A stretch of DNA of 64,000 nucleotides from Gemmatimonadota bacterium (GCA_016182795.1 JACPFW010000003.1:26254-90253); one strand, 5' to 3'. Numbered from the stretch's first letter, positions 53,898 to 62,919 are shown. Program-made: numbers and translations. The notes: generated by a model from the sequence alone, not told the origin.

Positions 53898-55807
53898 GGC
53901 GAGTCTTCCAGCTGGCCGCGATCGCGGCTGCGCTGACCGTCGGCGCGCGAAGCGCCACCGCCGCGTCGGAGACGCCGCGCGCACCTTCGTCGGTGACGGC
54001 GCTGAGCGTCGTGCCCGCCGCGGGGCGGGCCGAGGTGGTGGTGGCCATCGACGGAGCGGTCGACGTCGTCGACTTCACGCTCAGCAACCCGCGGCGCATT
54101 GTCGTCGACTTCCGCGGCGCCACGCTGTCCATGCCGCCGCGGTTCTACGACAAGGTGTCGCGTGGCGGCATCACGAACGTACGGGTCGCCCAGACCAAGG
54201 CGGATATCGTGCGCCTGGTACTCGACCTCGACGGGCCGCGCGAATACTCGGTCGTTCGCGGCGAACGCGAAGTGCGCATCGCGGTCAGCGGCCCCGATCA
54301 GTTCGCCGCCTGGCATCTGGGTGGCAAGTCGCTGCCTGCTGCCGGGGCCCCGCAGCGCGCCGCCGCCCGTCCGCAGGCCGAGCCGGCCGCGCCCCGCACG
54401 GTGCTCGCCGCCGCGCCGCCGTTCGAGCAGCCGCGCATCACGGTGACGTATGAGAAGGACACCGAGATCCGCGACGTTATTGGGTCGTTTGCGACGTTTG
54501 CCAACAAGACGATTGTGGCCGGCGCCGGCGTGGCCGGCACCAAGATCGGCTTCATGGAAATCAAGGACAAGCCGTGGGACGTGGCGCTCGCCGCCATCCT
54601 GTCGTCGGCGGGCCTCACCGCCGTTGAGGACTCGACGGGCATCATCACGGTGGACAGCTACAAGAACATTGCCGACCGCCAGGGGCAGGAGCCGCTGGTC
54701 AGCCAGATCGTGCAGGTGAACTACGCCAAGGCCGCGTCGCTCGCCACGACCATCACCGGTCTGCTCAACGCGGGCTGCGGCAAGGGCGGGGCGCCCGCCG
54801 CGCCGGCCGCGGCGCAGCAGAGCGCGGCCGACGCGGGCGCGGCGGCTGCCGCCCCCGGTGGCACGTCCATCTCCACCGTCGGCTGCGGGCGCGGCTCGGT
54901 GACCATTGATGAGAAGACCAACTCGCTCATCATCACCGAGACGCAGGCGCGCCTCAGCGACGTGATGGGCTTCATTCGCGACCTCGATGTGCGCACGCCG
55001 CTCGTCTCCATCAAGGCGAAGATCATCGCCGTGGACCGCACGGGCACCGAAAAGCTGGGCATCAGCTACGATCTGGGCTCATCAGGCACGTTCCAGAACA
55101 AACTGGTGCCGCGCATCGTGAACAACACCGTCGTTCCCGGCGACTTCCGCGTGGACCTCACCGGTGACGCGTTCGCCGGCATCGCCAACGCGAGTCGTCC
55201 GTACAAGGCCGACGCGGCCGTGAGCCTCATCTACAACATGGCGATCGGCGGCTTCAACCTGACGTCGTTCCTCGACGCGCTCTCGCAGGAGCAGCTCTCC
55301 GACATCCAGGCGGAGCCGAGCATTACCACGCTCGACAACACCGAGGCAATGCTCTTCTCGGGGTCGACACTGTCGTACCTGCTCACGCCGCCGGTGCCCG
55401 CTGGTCAGCTGAACTCGGTGGCGCCGCAGATCCAGACCAAGGAGATCGGCATCACGTTGACGGTCACTCCGCGCGTCACCGCCAACCGCATGCTCAACCT
55501 GACGGTGAAGGCGTCGCAGGAACAGCTCGTCGATATCACCGCCGCGGGCCCGAACACCAACAAACGCAACTCGTCCAACGAAGTGCTGGTCGCCGACGGC
55601 GAGACCGCGGTGATTGGCGGGTTGACCCAGACGCAGGTGTCGCGCAACCGGGTTGGCATTCCGATCCTGAGCTCCCTGCCGCTCATCGGGCGGTTGTTCA
55701 GCGAGACCGATACGGTGGAGCGCAAGCAGGATCTGCTGATCCTCATCACGCCGCACATCCTCGATGACGGCGAGGCGGTGAAGAACTCCGCGCCCGGCAA
55801 GCCGTAG
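53894..55807 (+). CDS. pilQ: Type IV pilus secretin PilQ
   Basis: A 637-residue outer membrane secretin with a signal peptide, an AMIN domain (~35-130; VVVAIDGAVDVVDFTL, PRRIVVDFRGATL), a secretin N-terminal domain with the IRDVIGSFATFANKTIVAG pattern, then NSLIITETQARLSDVMGFIRDLD. The C-terminal secretin domain has LDALSQEQLSDIQAEPSITTLDN, VLVADGETAVIGGL and VGIPILSSLPLIGRLF. A Cys/Ala-rich insert (~295-330) is unusual. It forms the pilus exit pore. Confidence 0.94.
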   Translation: MRRVFQLAAIAAALTVGARSATAASETPRAPSSVTALSVVPAAGRAEVVVAIDGAVDVVDFTLSNPRRIVVDFRGATLSMPPRFYDKVSRGGITNVRVAQTKADIVRLVLDLDGPREYSVVRGEREVRIAVSGPDQFAAWHLGGKSLPAAGAPQRAAARPQAEPAAPRTVLAAAPPFEQPRITVTYEKDTEIRDVIGSFATFANKTIVAGAGVAGTKIGFMEIKDKPWDVALAAILSSAGLTAVEDSTGIITVDSYKNIADRQGQEPLVSQIVQVNYAKAASLATTITGLLNAGCGKGGAPAAPAAAQQSAADAGAAAAAPGGTSISTVGCGRGSVTIDEKTNSLIITETQARLSDVMGFIRDLDVRTPLVSIKAKIIAVDRTGTEKLGISYDLGSSGTFQNKLVPRIVNNTVVPGDFRVDLTGDAFAGIANASRPYKADAAVSLIYNMAIGGFNLTSFLDALSQEQLSDIQAEPSITTLDNTEAMLFSGSTLSYLLTPPVPAGQLNSVAPQIQTKEIGITLTVTPRVTANRMLNLTVKASQEQLVDITAAGPNTNKRNSSNEVLVADGETAVIGGLTQTQVSRNRVGIPILSSLPLIGRLFSETDTVERKQDLLILITPHILDDGEAVKNSAPGKP

Positions 55808-55828
55808 CCGCACCGAACTGGTTATGTT

Positions 55829-55859
55829 GAGCGGGGGCGGCCACTGGCCGCCCCCGCTC
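55829..55859 (+). terminator. Hairpin after pilQ
   Basis: GAGCGGGGGCGGCC and GGCCGCCCCCGCTC form a perfect 14-bp stem with an ACT loop, 21 bases after the pilQ stop and 33 bases before aroC. The tail is TGCC-rich, with no U tract. Confidence 0.65.
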
Positions 55860-55892
55860 TGCCATCCGCATCCGCCATCTGCCATCCCTACA

Positions 55893-57086
55893 GTGACGAT
55901 CCGTTTCACCACCGCCGGCGAATCGCACGGCCCCGCGCTGGTCTCGCTCATCGAGGGCGTCCCCGCGGGGCTCGCCCTGCTCTCCGAGCACGTGAACGCT
56001 GAGCTGGCACGCCGCCAGCAGGGGTACGGCCGCGGCCGGCGCATGCAGATCGAGCGCGACGAGGTGGAGTTCCTCTCGGGCGTGCGCGCCGGTGAGACGC
56101 TCGGTTCGCCCGTGGCAATGCTCATTGGCAATCGCGACTGGAAGAACTGGCAGGAGATCATGGACCCGGCGCCGCGCAGCGAAGACGCCGACGGCGCGCG
56201 CAAACGCGCCGTGCATCGTCCGCGCCCCGGCCACGCCGACCTCTCCGGGCTGCTGAAGTACGATCGCGACGACGCACGCGACATCCTGGAGCGCGCGTCG
56301 GCCCGCGAGACGACCTCACGCGTGGCCGCCGGCGCTGTCGCACGGCGCCTGCTCGCCGAGTGCGGCGTGACGATCGGCTCACACCTGGTGCATCTCGGTG
56401 GCGTCGACGCGGCACGTCCCGCCGAACTTCCCGCCGACCTCAACGCGGCGGCCGACGCCTCTCCGCTGCGCACGCTCGACGCGGAGGCCGAACAGCAGAT
56501 GATTGCGCGCATCGACGCGGCCAAGCGTGAGGGTAACACGCTGGGCGGCATCTGCGAGGTGGTGGTGGACGGCCTCCCCGTGGGGCTGGGATCGCACGTG
56601 AGCTGGGATCGCCGGCTCGACGGGCGACTGGGGCAGGCGATGCTCTCCATCCCCGCCGTAAAGGGCGTGGAGATTGGACTCGGCTTCGAGACGGCCCGCC
56701 GTACGGGGGCCGAAGTGCACGACGAGATCACGCTGGCTCCCGGACGCACGCGCAGCGGCAATGTGCGCCGACTCACCAATCGTGCCGGCGGCACCGAAGG
56801 AGGGATGACCACCGGTGAGCCGCTCGTGGTTCGCGTCGCCATGAAACCGATCAGCACGCTGATGCGGCCGCTTGGCACAGTGGACACCCGCACCGGCGAG
56901 GGGGCGGAGGCGGTCGCCGAGCGCAGCGACGTCACCGCCGTGCCGGCAATGGGGGTCATCGCTGAAGCGATGGCCGCGCTGGTGCTCGCCGACGCGCTGA
57001 TCGAGAAGTTTGGTGGCGACTCGATGCGCGAACTGCGCGGCAATCTTGACGCCTATCTCGCGCACGTGGCCCAACGGCTTGGGTGA
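55893..57086 (+). CDS. aroC: Chorismate synthase
   Basis: A 397-residue FMN-dependent enzyme that makes chorismate from 5-enolpyruvylshikimate 3-phosphate. Signatures: TTAGESHGPALVSLIEGVPAG, RRQQGYGRGRRM, RPGHADLSGLLKY, ERASARETTSRVAAGA and GTEGGMTTGEPLVVRVAMKPISTL. I start at the GTG at 55893, where the fold begins (VTIRFTT); the longer frame to 55824 runs into the hairpin. It is one base from aroK. Confidence 0.95.
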   Translation: MTIRFTTAGESHGPALVSLIEGVPAGLALLSEHVNAELARRQQGYGRGRRMQIERDEVEFLSGVRAGETLGSPVAMLIGNRDWKNWQEIMDPAPRSEDADGARKRAVHRPRPGHADLSGLLKYDRDDARDILERASARETTSRVAAGAVARRLLAECGVTIGSHLVHLGGVDAARPAELPADLNAAADASPLRTLDAEAEQQMIARIDAAKREGNTLGGICEVVVDGLPVGLGSHVSWDRRLDGRLGQAMLSIPAVKGVEIGLGFETARRTGAEVHDEITLAPGRTRSGNVRRLTNRAGGTEGGMTTGEPLVVRVAMKPISTLMRPLGTVDTRTGEGAEAVAERSDVTAVPAMGVIAEAMAALVLADALIEKFGGDSMRELRGNLDAYLAHVAQRLG

Positions 57087-57087
57087 C

Positions 57088-57606
57088 GTGACGCCGGCGG
57101 CTCACCTGATTCTTGTTGGCCTGCCGGGCGCGGGCAAATCGACGGTCGGGCGCGAGGTCGCGCGCCGCTTGCAGCGGCCGTTCGTGGACCTCGATGATGA
57201 GATCTGCGCGGCCGCTGGGATGAGCGTGCGCGAGATCTTCGCCACCCACGGCGAGGCTCGGTTCCGCGATCTCGAACGTGCCGCCACCGAGCGTCTCGCC
57301 CGATCGGATGCGCCGGCCGTGGTGGCGCCTGGCGGCGGGTGGATCACCGTGCCGGGGCTCGTCAGGCTTGTGCGCCCGCCTTCACGACTGATCTGGCTGC
57401 AGCTCTCGGCCGAGCGCGCGCTGGCGCGCCTCGGAGCCGGTGTTGCCGTCCGTCCGCTGCTCGCGGTGACCGATCCGTTGGCGGCGCTGAGGGACCTTCT
57501 AAAAGCGCGTGAATCGTTCTATATGCAAGCAGATCATACGCTTAGCGTAGAAATGATGACGCCTCCCGAAATGGTCGAGGCCACTTTGGCGCTTGCCCGT
57601 CCGTGA
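57088..57606 (+). CDS. aroK: Shikimate kinase
   Basis: A 172-residue P-loop kinase: HLILVGLPGAGKSTVGREVARRL (Walker A), FVDLDDEICAAAGMSVREIFATHGEARFRDLE (shikimate-binding Asp and Arg) and VVAPGGGWI (the GGG of the family). The lid Arg-rich part is RPLLAVTDP. It phosphorylates shikimate two steps before aroC in the same pathway. GTG start at 57088, two bases after the aroC stop. Confidence 0.93.
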   Translation: MTPAAHLILVGLPGAGKSTVGREVARRLQRPFVDLDDEICAAAGMSVREIFATHGEARFRDLERAATERLARSDAPAVVAPGGGWITVPGLVRLVRPPSRLIWLQLSAERALARLGAGVAVRPLLAVTDPLAALRDLLKARESFYMQADHTLSVEMMTPPEMVEATLALARP

Positions 57607-57681
57607 CGACGGGACTAGCATTGAGGCCCGGCGGTGAGTTGACCGCTGGAATCACTCTATAGTTGTCTACAACCATATACG

Positions 57682-57921
57682 ATGACTTTTCGCGTCCTTG
57701 GCCCGCACGAACGCGGCCGCTTTGCGCCTGAAGCGTGGGGGCACCTCCTCGCCCTGAATGGCGCGGGGATTCTGAACGAGGCCGAACTCGAGCAGGTGAT
57801 CGAGCGCGCCCTCATTCAGCTCGAAGGACGCATCGCCCTCGACGACCTGCGCGCCCTGATGGAGGGCGCCGGGCTCGGAGACGCAGGAATCACGCTCCCG
57901 GATCCCGGGACACTGCACTAG
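57682..57921 (+). CDS. Smg/DUF494-like small protein
   Basis: A 79-residue acidic protein. RFAPEAWGHLLALNGAGILNEAELEQVIERAL and EGRIALDDLRALMEGAGL resemble the C-terminal part of Smg (DUF494), whose gene often lies directly before topA. It ends 4 bases before topA here. The upstream 75-base gap is AT-richer (TATAGT, AACCATATACG) and probably holds its promoter. Function unknown. Confidence 0.65.
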   Translation: MTFRVLGPHERGRFAPEAWGHLLALNGAGILNEAELEQVIERALIQLEGRIALDDLRALMEGAGLGDAGITLPDPGTLH

Positions 57922-57925
57922 ACCG

Positions 57926-60319
57926 ATGGCCGCCAAGAAGAAGACCACCACCAAGAAGAAGACCGCCGCGCGCAAGACCGCGCCGCGGTCGCGCGCCGCC
58001 GAGCTGCCGCACGACGCCGAGAGCGAGGCGCATGCCGCCGGCAAGGCGCTCGTGATCGTCGAGTCGCCCGCCAAGGCGAAGACGATCGGCAAGTATCTCG
58101 GCTCGGCGTTCGCCGTCAAGGCGACGGTCGGCCATGTACGCGACCTGCCGGAGCGCACGCTCGGCATCGACGTCGAGAAGGGCTTCGAGCCCGAGTACGT
58201 GACGATCCCTGGCAAGGAGAAGACGCTCGCCGAACTCAAGAGCGCGGCGAAGAACGCGCGGTCTGTTTTCATCGCAACCGACCCTGACCGCGAGGGCGAG
58301 GCGATTGCCTGGCATGTTCGAGGCCAGGTCGTGCGCAAGAACGGCCCGCCAATTCGCCGGGTGCTGTTCCACGAGATCACGAAAGACGCGGTGACGAAGG
58401 CCATTGAGTCGGCCGGCGAGATTGACCAGCGCAAGGTTGACGCCCAGCAGGCGCGCCGCGTGCTCGATCGTCTTGTGGGCTACAAGGCCAGCCCGCTGCT
58501 GTGGAAGACGGTCAAGAAGGGACTGTCGGCGGGACGCGTGCAGACCGTCGCCCTGCGAATGCTGGTGGAGCGCGAGCGCGAGATCCGCGCCTTCACGCCC
58601 ACCGAGTACTGGACGATCGCGGCGCAGCTTGAGCACGATGGACAGTCGTTCACGGCAAAGCTGCACCACATCGACGGCCACAAGCCGGAGATCTCCAACG
58701 AGGCCGCGGCGCAGGCGATTCTCAGCGACCTCGCCGGGCGCAAGACGTTTGACGTCACCGACATCAAGCGCCGCGAGCGGCGCAAGAATCCGGCGGCGCC
58801 GTTCACCACGTCGACGCTGCAGCAGGAAGCCGCCAAGAAGCTCGGCTTCGGCTCCAAGCGCACAATGCGCCTGGCGCAGAACCTTTACGAAGGCATCGAG
58901 CTCGGCAAGGCCGAGGGCGCCGTGGGCATGATCACGTACATGCGCACGGACTCCAGCCGCGTGGCCGAGAGCGCCGCGCTCGCGGCGCGTGATTTCCTGC
59001 GCAAGGAGTTCGCCGAGGAGTTCCTCAGCCGCGGCCCGCAGCTGTACGGCGCCGGCAAGGACAGCAACGCGCAGGACGCGCACGAGGGCATCCGTCCCAC
59101 CGATCCGGCGCGCACGCCGGAGCAGGTGGCCAAGTACGTGACGCCCGACCAGCTCAAGCTGTACACGCTCATCTGGCAGCGCTTCATGGCGTCGCAGATG
59201 GCGCCAGCGGTGTTCGACACGACGACGGTCGACTTCGATCTTGGGCGGTATTTGTTCCGCGCCACCGGGTCGGTGATCAAGTTCAAGGGCTTCCTGTCGC
59301 TGTACAAGGAGGCGCGCGAAGAAGGGGAGAGCAAGGCGCTCGAAGACGAGCAGGCGCTGCCGGCCATCGAGCCGGGCGAGCATGCCCCGGTGCGCGAGAT
59401 CATTCCCAGCCAGCACTTCACGGAGCCGCCGCCGCGCTATTCCGAGGCGTCGCTGGTGAAGGAGCTCGAGAAGCTGGGCATCGGGCGTCCGTCCACGTAT
59501 GCCAGCATCATCTCCACGCTCACCGACCGGCACTACGCCGAGCTGGAACAGCGCCGTTTCTTCCCCACGTCGCTCGGCGAGAGCGTGGAGAAGGTGATGG
59601 TGAAGCAGTTCCCCGACGTCTTCAACGTGGGCTTCACGTCGGAGATGGAAAACGAGCTCGACAAGGTCGAGGACGGCGGCCTCGCGTGGCAGCACGTGCT
59701 CAAGGATTTCTACGGCCCGTTTGAGCAGTCGCTCAACAACGTGAACGTCGAAGGGCTCATTCGCGAGGCGCACGACCTTGGCGCGCTCGAGACGGAGAAG
59801 TGTCCACAGTGCGGCGGCAAGCTGCTGCCCAAGGGCGGCTTCTTCGGGCCGTTCGTGGCGTGCGAGAACCACCCGAAGACCTGCAAGTACACGCGCCCGC
59901 TCAAGGGCGAGCGGGTGCCGCCGGTGATGACGGAGTATCCGTGCCCGCTGTGCAGCAAGCCGATGGTCATTCGGCGTGGCCGGTCGGGCGAGTTCCTCGG
60001 CTGCTCGACGTTCCCCAAGTGCCGCGGCACGCGTTCGATGCCGACCGGGGTGAAGTGCCCCAAGGACGGCGGCGACATTGCGGCGCGGCGAAGCAAGAAG
60101 CGCGGCAAGGCGTTCTACGGCTGCGAGAACTACCCGACGTGCGACTTCGTCTGCTGGGATAAGCCCGTGCTCGAGAAGTGTCCGGAGTGCGGCTTCATAG
60201 GAGCGGAGGCGAAGAGCAACAAGACGCGCGGCCACTACCGGAAGTGCCTCAAGTGCGGCAATGAGTGGGCGGTCGAGACACCGGCCGACGCAGAAGGCGA
60301 GGCGGTGGGCGCGGCGTGA
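57926..60319 (+). CDS. topA: DNA topoisomerase I
   Basis: A 797-residue type IA topoisomerase. A Lys/Ala-rich N-terminal tail (~1-40) precedes the Toprim domain (ALVIVESPAKAKTIGKYLG, FIATDPDREGEAIAWH). The catalytic Tyr is in GMITYMRTDSSRVA near residue 335. At the C-terminus are several four-Cys zinc ribbons (CPQCGG, CPLCSKP, CPKDGG, CPECGF, CLKCGN). It relaxes negative supercoils. Its stop overlaps the trmFO GTG (GTGA). Confidence 0.96.
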   Translation: MAAKKKTTTKKKTAARKTAPRSRAAELPHDAESEAHAAGKALVIVESPAKAKTIGKYLGSAFAVKATVGHVRDLPERTLGIDVEKGFEPEYVTIPGKEKTLAELKSAAKNARSVFIATDPDREGEAIAWHVRGQVVRKNGPPIRRVLFHEITKDAVTKAIESAGEIDQRKVDAQQARRVLDRLVGYKASPLLWKTVKKGLSAGRVQTVALRMLVEREREIRAFTPTEYWTIAAQLEHDGQSFTAKLHHIDGHKPEISNEAAAQAILSDLAGRKTFDVTDIKRRERRKNPAAPFTTSTLQQEAAKKLGFGSKRTMRLAQNLYEGIELGKAEGAVGMITYMRTDSSRVAESAALAARDFLRKEFAEEFLSRGPQLYGAGKDSNAQDAHEGIRPTDPARTPEQVAKYVTPDQLKLYTLIWQRFMASQMAPAVFDTTTVDFDLGRYLFRATGSVIKFKGFLSLYKEAREEGESKALEDEQALPAIEPGEHAPVREIIPSQHFTEPPPRYSEASLVKELEKLGIGRPSTYASIISTLTDRHYAELEQRRFFPTSLGESVEKVMVKQFPDVFNVGFTSEMENELDKVEDGGLAWQHVLKDFYGPFEQSLNNVNVEGLIREAHDLGALETEKCPQCGGKLLPKGGFFGPFVACENHPKTCKYTRPLKGERVPPVMTEYPCPLCSKPMVIRRGRSGEFLGCSTFPKCRGTRSMPTGVKCPKDGGDIAARRSKKRGKAFYGCENYPTCDFVCWDKPVLEKCPECGFIGAEAKSNKTRGHYRKCLKCGNEWAVETPADAEGEAVGAA

Positions 60320-61728
60320 GCGAGATCCACGTGGTTGGGGGCGGCCTCGCCGGCAGCGAGGCCGCCTTTCAGTTGGCGGAGCGCGGGCACCGTGTGGTAC
60401 TGCACGAGATGCGCGGCGTGCGCGGCACGCCGGCGCATCAGACCGACCGGCTGGCCGAGCTGGTGTGCAGCAACACGTTCAAGAGCACCGAACTCACCAA
60501 CGCGCACGGCCTGCTGAAGGCCGAGATGCGCCTGCTGGGCTCGCTGGTGCTGCGCGGCGCCGACGAGGCGCGCGTGGCGGCGGGGAGCGCGCTCGCGGTG
60601 GACCGCGATCTCTTCTCGGCGTTCGTGCACGAGCGCGTCACCGCGCATCCGCTGATTACGGTCACCCGTGAGGAAGTCACAGCCGTTCCGGCGTCGCCGT
60701 GCCTCATCGCGACGGGCCCGCTCACCAGCGACGCGCTCGCCGAGAGCGTGCGGGCGCGGCTGGGCGTGCAGTCGCTGGCATTCTATGACGCTATCGCGCC
60801 GATCATCGCGGTCGAGTCGATCGATCAGTCGGTCGCGTTTCGGGCGGCACGGTGGGATAAGGAGACGATGCCAGCTTCAGGTGCAGAGGCAGAGGCAGGG
60901 TGTGGTGCGGGGGAGGGGGAATCCCGTGCCTCTGCACCACACTCTGCCTCTTCCCCTGCACCTGGTTCAGGCGCCTACCTCAACTGTCCCATGGACAAAC
61001 CGCAGTTTGAGGTGTTCATCGACGCCCTTACGGCGGCCGATCAGTTCACGGCGCACGAGTTCGATTCGGCGCCGTACTTCGAGGGGTGCATGCCGGTGGA
61101 GGAGATTGCGCGTCGGGGGCGCGAGTCGCTGCGGTTCGGGCCCATGAAGCCCATCGGCCTGCGCGATCCGCGCACGGGCAAGCGTCCGTGGGCGGTGGTG
61201 CAGCTGCGCGCCGAGGACCGCGCGGGGCGGATGTGGAACATCGTCGGGTGCCAGACGCGGCTGCGCATTCCCGAGCAGCAGCGCGTCTTCCGGATGATTC
61301 CGGGGTTGGAGAACGCCGAGTTCCTTCGGTTCGGCTCGATCCACCGGAACACGTACCTGAACGCACCTGGGGCGCTGACGCCGCATCTCTCGCTGCGCGA
61401 CGACCCGATGGTGCTGTTTGCCGGTCAGCTCACCGGAGTGGAGGGGTACACCGAGAGCACGGCGACGGGACTCGTGGCGGCCATCAACTTGTCGCGGCTG
61501 CTGCGCGGTGACGAACCCATCGTGCCGCCGGTCGACACCATGCTAGGCGCGCTGTACCGGCATCTGCGCGACGCCGACCCCGCGCACTTCCAGCCGATGA
61601 ATGCCAACTTCGGCCTGTTGGACGAACTCGCGGATCCGCCGCGCGACAAGCACAAGAAGCGCGAACTGTACGCCGAGCGGTCGCTGGCGGCGATGCGGGT
61701 GTGGATGGCGGAGCACGGTCTGGCCTGA
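60316..61728 (+). CDS. trmFO: tRNA (uracil-54) methyltransferase TrmFO, with in-frame repeat insertion
   Basis: A 470-residue folate/FAD-dependent enzyme that makes ribothymidine at tRNA position 54. FAD motif VGGGLAGSEAAFQLAERG, then MRGVRGTPAHQT, CSNTFKS, NCPMDKPQFEVF, LRAEDRAGRMWNIVGCQT and LFAGQLTGVEGYTESTATG. The GTG start is in a GTGA overlap with topA. Residues ~186-219 are a low-complexity Ala/Gly/Ser/Glu insert, absent from ordinary TrmFO between WDKET and YLNCP. The DNA encoding it is copy 2 of the palindromic repeat. The frame stays open. Confidence 0.94.
   Translation: MSEIHVVGGGLAGSEAAFQLAERGHRVVLHEMRGVRGTPAHQTDRLAELVCSNTFKSTELTNAHGLLKAEMRLLGSLVLRGADEARVAAGSALAVDRDLFSAFVHERVTAHPLITVTREEVTAVPASPCLIATGPLTSDALAESVRARLGVQSLAFYDAIAPIIAVESIDQSVAFRAARWDKETMPASGAEAEAGCGAGEGESRASAPHSASSPAPGSGAYLNCPMDKPQFEVFIDALTAADQFTAHEFDSAPYFEGCMPVEEIARRGRESLRFGPMKPIGLRDPRTGKRPWAVVQLRAEDRAGRMWNIVGCQTRLRIPEQQRVFRMIPGLENAEFLRFGSIHRNTYLNAPGALTPHLSLRDDPMVLFAGQLTGVEGYTESTATGLVAAINLSRLLRGDEPIVPPVDTMLGALYRHLRDADPAHFQPMNANFGLLDELADPPRDKHKKRELYAERSLAAMRVWMAEHGLA
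60878..60964. repeat. Palindromic dispersed repeat, copy 2 (inside trmFO)
   Basis: The left arm 60878-60908 and right arm 60934-60964 are 31 bases each and pair with three mismatches around a 25-base loop. Bases 60929-60962 are identical over 34 bases to 21434-21467 in the copZ leader. GGTGCGGGGGAG in the loop is also shared. The element is a multiple of three in effect, since the trmFO frame continues through it. Confidence 0.75.
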
Positions 61729-61730
61729 GG

Positions 61731-61748
61731 GCGGCGCGTACGCGCCGC
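61731..61748. terminator. GC palindrome between convergent trmFO and kinase genes
   Basis: GCGGCGCGTACGCGCCGC is a perfect 18-base dyad in the 27-base gap between the convergent stops of trmFO and the deoxynucleoside kinase. A terminator-like role is plausible, but there is no U tract and the loop would be tight. Confidence 0.35.
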
Positions 61749-61755
61749 GTGGGTG

Positions 61756-62439
61756 TTACGCGAGAGGCTGCGCCTGGCGCCGCTGCGCCGGCCACAGTTC
61801 TGTCTGCGGCAGTTCCTTTTCGAGCTCCAGGCGCACGCGCGTGGCGATCTCGTCAATGGCGCTTGGATCGGCGAACAGGTCGTACTCGCGCACGTCGAGG
61901 CGCAGCACGGGGCAGCGCCGGAAGCCGTCAATCCACCGTCCGTAGCGCGCGTGCAATGACGCGAAGTACTCCGGGTCGGTGTCCTTCTCCTTCGGACGGC
62001 CGCGCGTCATGATGCGGCCGTGGATCGTCTCGAACGGTCCGTGCAGGTAGATCATCAGGCGCGGCGGGCGCGCGGCCGGGGCGTGCAGGAGCTCGGCGTA
62101 GAGCCGCTGGTACAGCTCCCAGTCGTTGGAGTTCATGTACCCCGCCTCGTAGAGGCCGCGGGCAAAGATCTCCGCGTCCTCGTACCAGGTGCGGTCGAGG
62201 ATCCAGCTGCCGCCCTGCGCGCGCATCTTGCGCATGCTCTCGAATCGCGTGGCTAGAAAGTGCAGCTGCAGGTGCAGGCCGAACGTGCGCATCCCCTGCT
62301 CGCCGTCGTAGAACAGGTCGAGCCACGGATTCTCGGCGTCGACGCTCTCCAGCGCGAGCTGGAGGCCGAACCGTTTTGCGAGGGCGTTCGCGAGAGTGGA
62401 CTTCCCGCAGCCGATCATGCCAGCGACACCTAAGAGCAT
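61756..62439 (-). CDS. Deoxynucleoside kinase (dNK family)
   Basis: A 227-residue P-loop kinase: LLGVAGMIGCGKSTLANALAKRF (Walker A), then ENPWLDLFYDG, LHFLATRFESM and SWILDRTWYEDAEIFARGL (the DRS-like catalytic motif with Glu), and a lid RGRPKEKDTD. It phosphorylates deoxynucleosides such as deoxyadenosine or deoxyguanosine for salvage; specificity cannot be read. The ATG at 62439 opens the P-loop domain; the longer frame is rejected. Confidence 0.9.
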   Translation of the reverse strand: MLLGVAGMIGCGKSTLANALAKRFGLQLALESVDAENPWLDLFYDGEQGMRTFGLHLQLHFLATRFESMRKMRAQGGSWILDRTWYEDAEIFARGLYEAGYMNSNDWELYQRLYAELLHAPAARPPRLMIYLHGPFETIHGRIMTRGRPKEKDTDPEYFASLHARYGRWIDGFRRCPVLRLDVREYDLFADPSAIDEIATRVRLELEKELPQTELWPAQRRQAQPLA

Positions 62440-62530
62440 ACGCCAATTGTAGCGCGTCGCCGCGCGATGGTCACCGTGCGGGCGAGCAAGGCACGGCGGC
62501 CGGCCAACTGGACAACGGCGCCGATTTCTG

Positions 62531-62785
62531 CTATGGGTGCCGCGGCGAAATGCCGGTGGTGCTCGACGGCGGCATGGCGTTCTCACGGTGGGTGCAGGTC
62601 GTGGCCGGCGTTCGCGCTCCCATCAGGTGGTCGCCCACTCCCGCATCGCGAGCTGAGCCGAGGGCAGCGAACCCTGCCGGATTGCCAAGGAGGACCGCGG
62701 CCGCCTCGCGCACGAGCGCAACACCCCACTCGGCGTCGCTCGTGGGCGCTGCCTGGGAGTTGGATGGCCACATCGATGCGGTCAC
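62531..62785 (-). CDS. Doubtful small hypothetical protein or gene remnant (84 aa)
   Basis: A TAAGGAG ribosome site (62800-62794) lies 8 bases before a GTG at 62785. The N-terminal part is plausible protein (SDAEWGVALVREAAAVLLGNP), but after about residue 45 the sequence becomes low-quality (RENAMPPSSTTG). It could be the start of a gene broken by a frameshift or deletion. I do not recognise a family. Confidence 0.3.
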   Translation of the reverse strand: MTASMWPSNSQAAPTSDAEWGVALVREAAAVLLGNPAGFAALGSARDAGVGDHLMGARTPATTCTHRENAMPPSSTTGISPRHP

Positions 62786-62832
62786 GGTCATCACTCCTTA
62801 GAACGGGGGGCCGCGGCACCTCGCCGCGATGA

Positions 62833-62861
62833 ACTTTATATTGCAAAGTACATTGGCAATG
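62833..62861. promoter_or_regulatory. Adjacent inverted repeats in AT-rich spacer
   Basis: ACTTT-ATATTGC-AAAGT followed directly by TA and CATTG-G-CAATG. The pair sits about 50-75 bases upstream of the doubtful minus-strand gene and 59-87 bases upstream of xerC. Two operators or one composite operator are possible; no regulator can be named. Confidence 0.4.
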
Positions 62862-62919
62862 CGCAAGCCCTGGTCGGCCGCCGTGCCCCGCGGCCGTCGC
62901 GATTCGTCTATACTCTGCC

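Larger units (their letters stand above)
62440..62919. other. 480-bp gap with one doubtful short gene and an AT-rich palindrome pair
   Basis: Between the kinase and xerC there is no confident gene. A possible short minus-strand frame covers 62531-62785. An AT-rich segment at 62828-62865 holds ACTTT-N7-AAAGT (62833-62849) and CATTG-G-CAATG (62851-62861) side by side, which looks like a regulatory region, and its position suits either the minus-strand frame or xerC. Confidence 0.4.

Noticed and set aside
57890..60235. Minus-strand open frame of 781 codons opposite topA
   Set aside because: Composition is Arg/Leu/Ala-rich antisense shadow; topA has complete catalytic and zinc-ribbon motifs.
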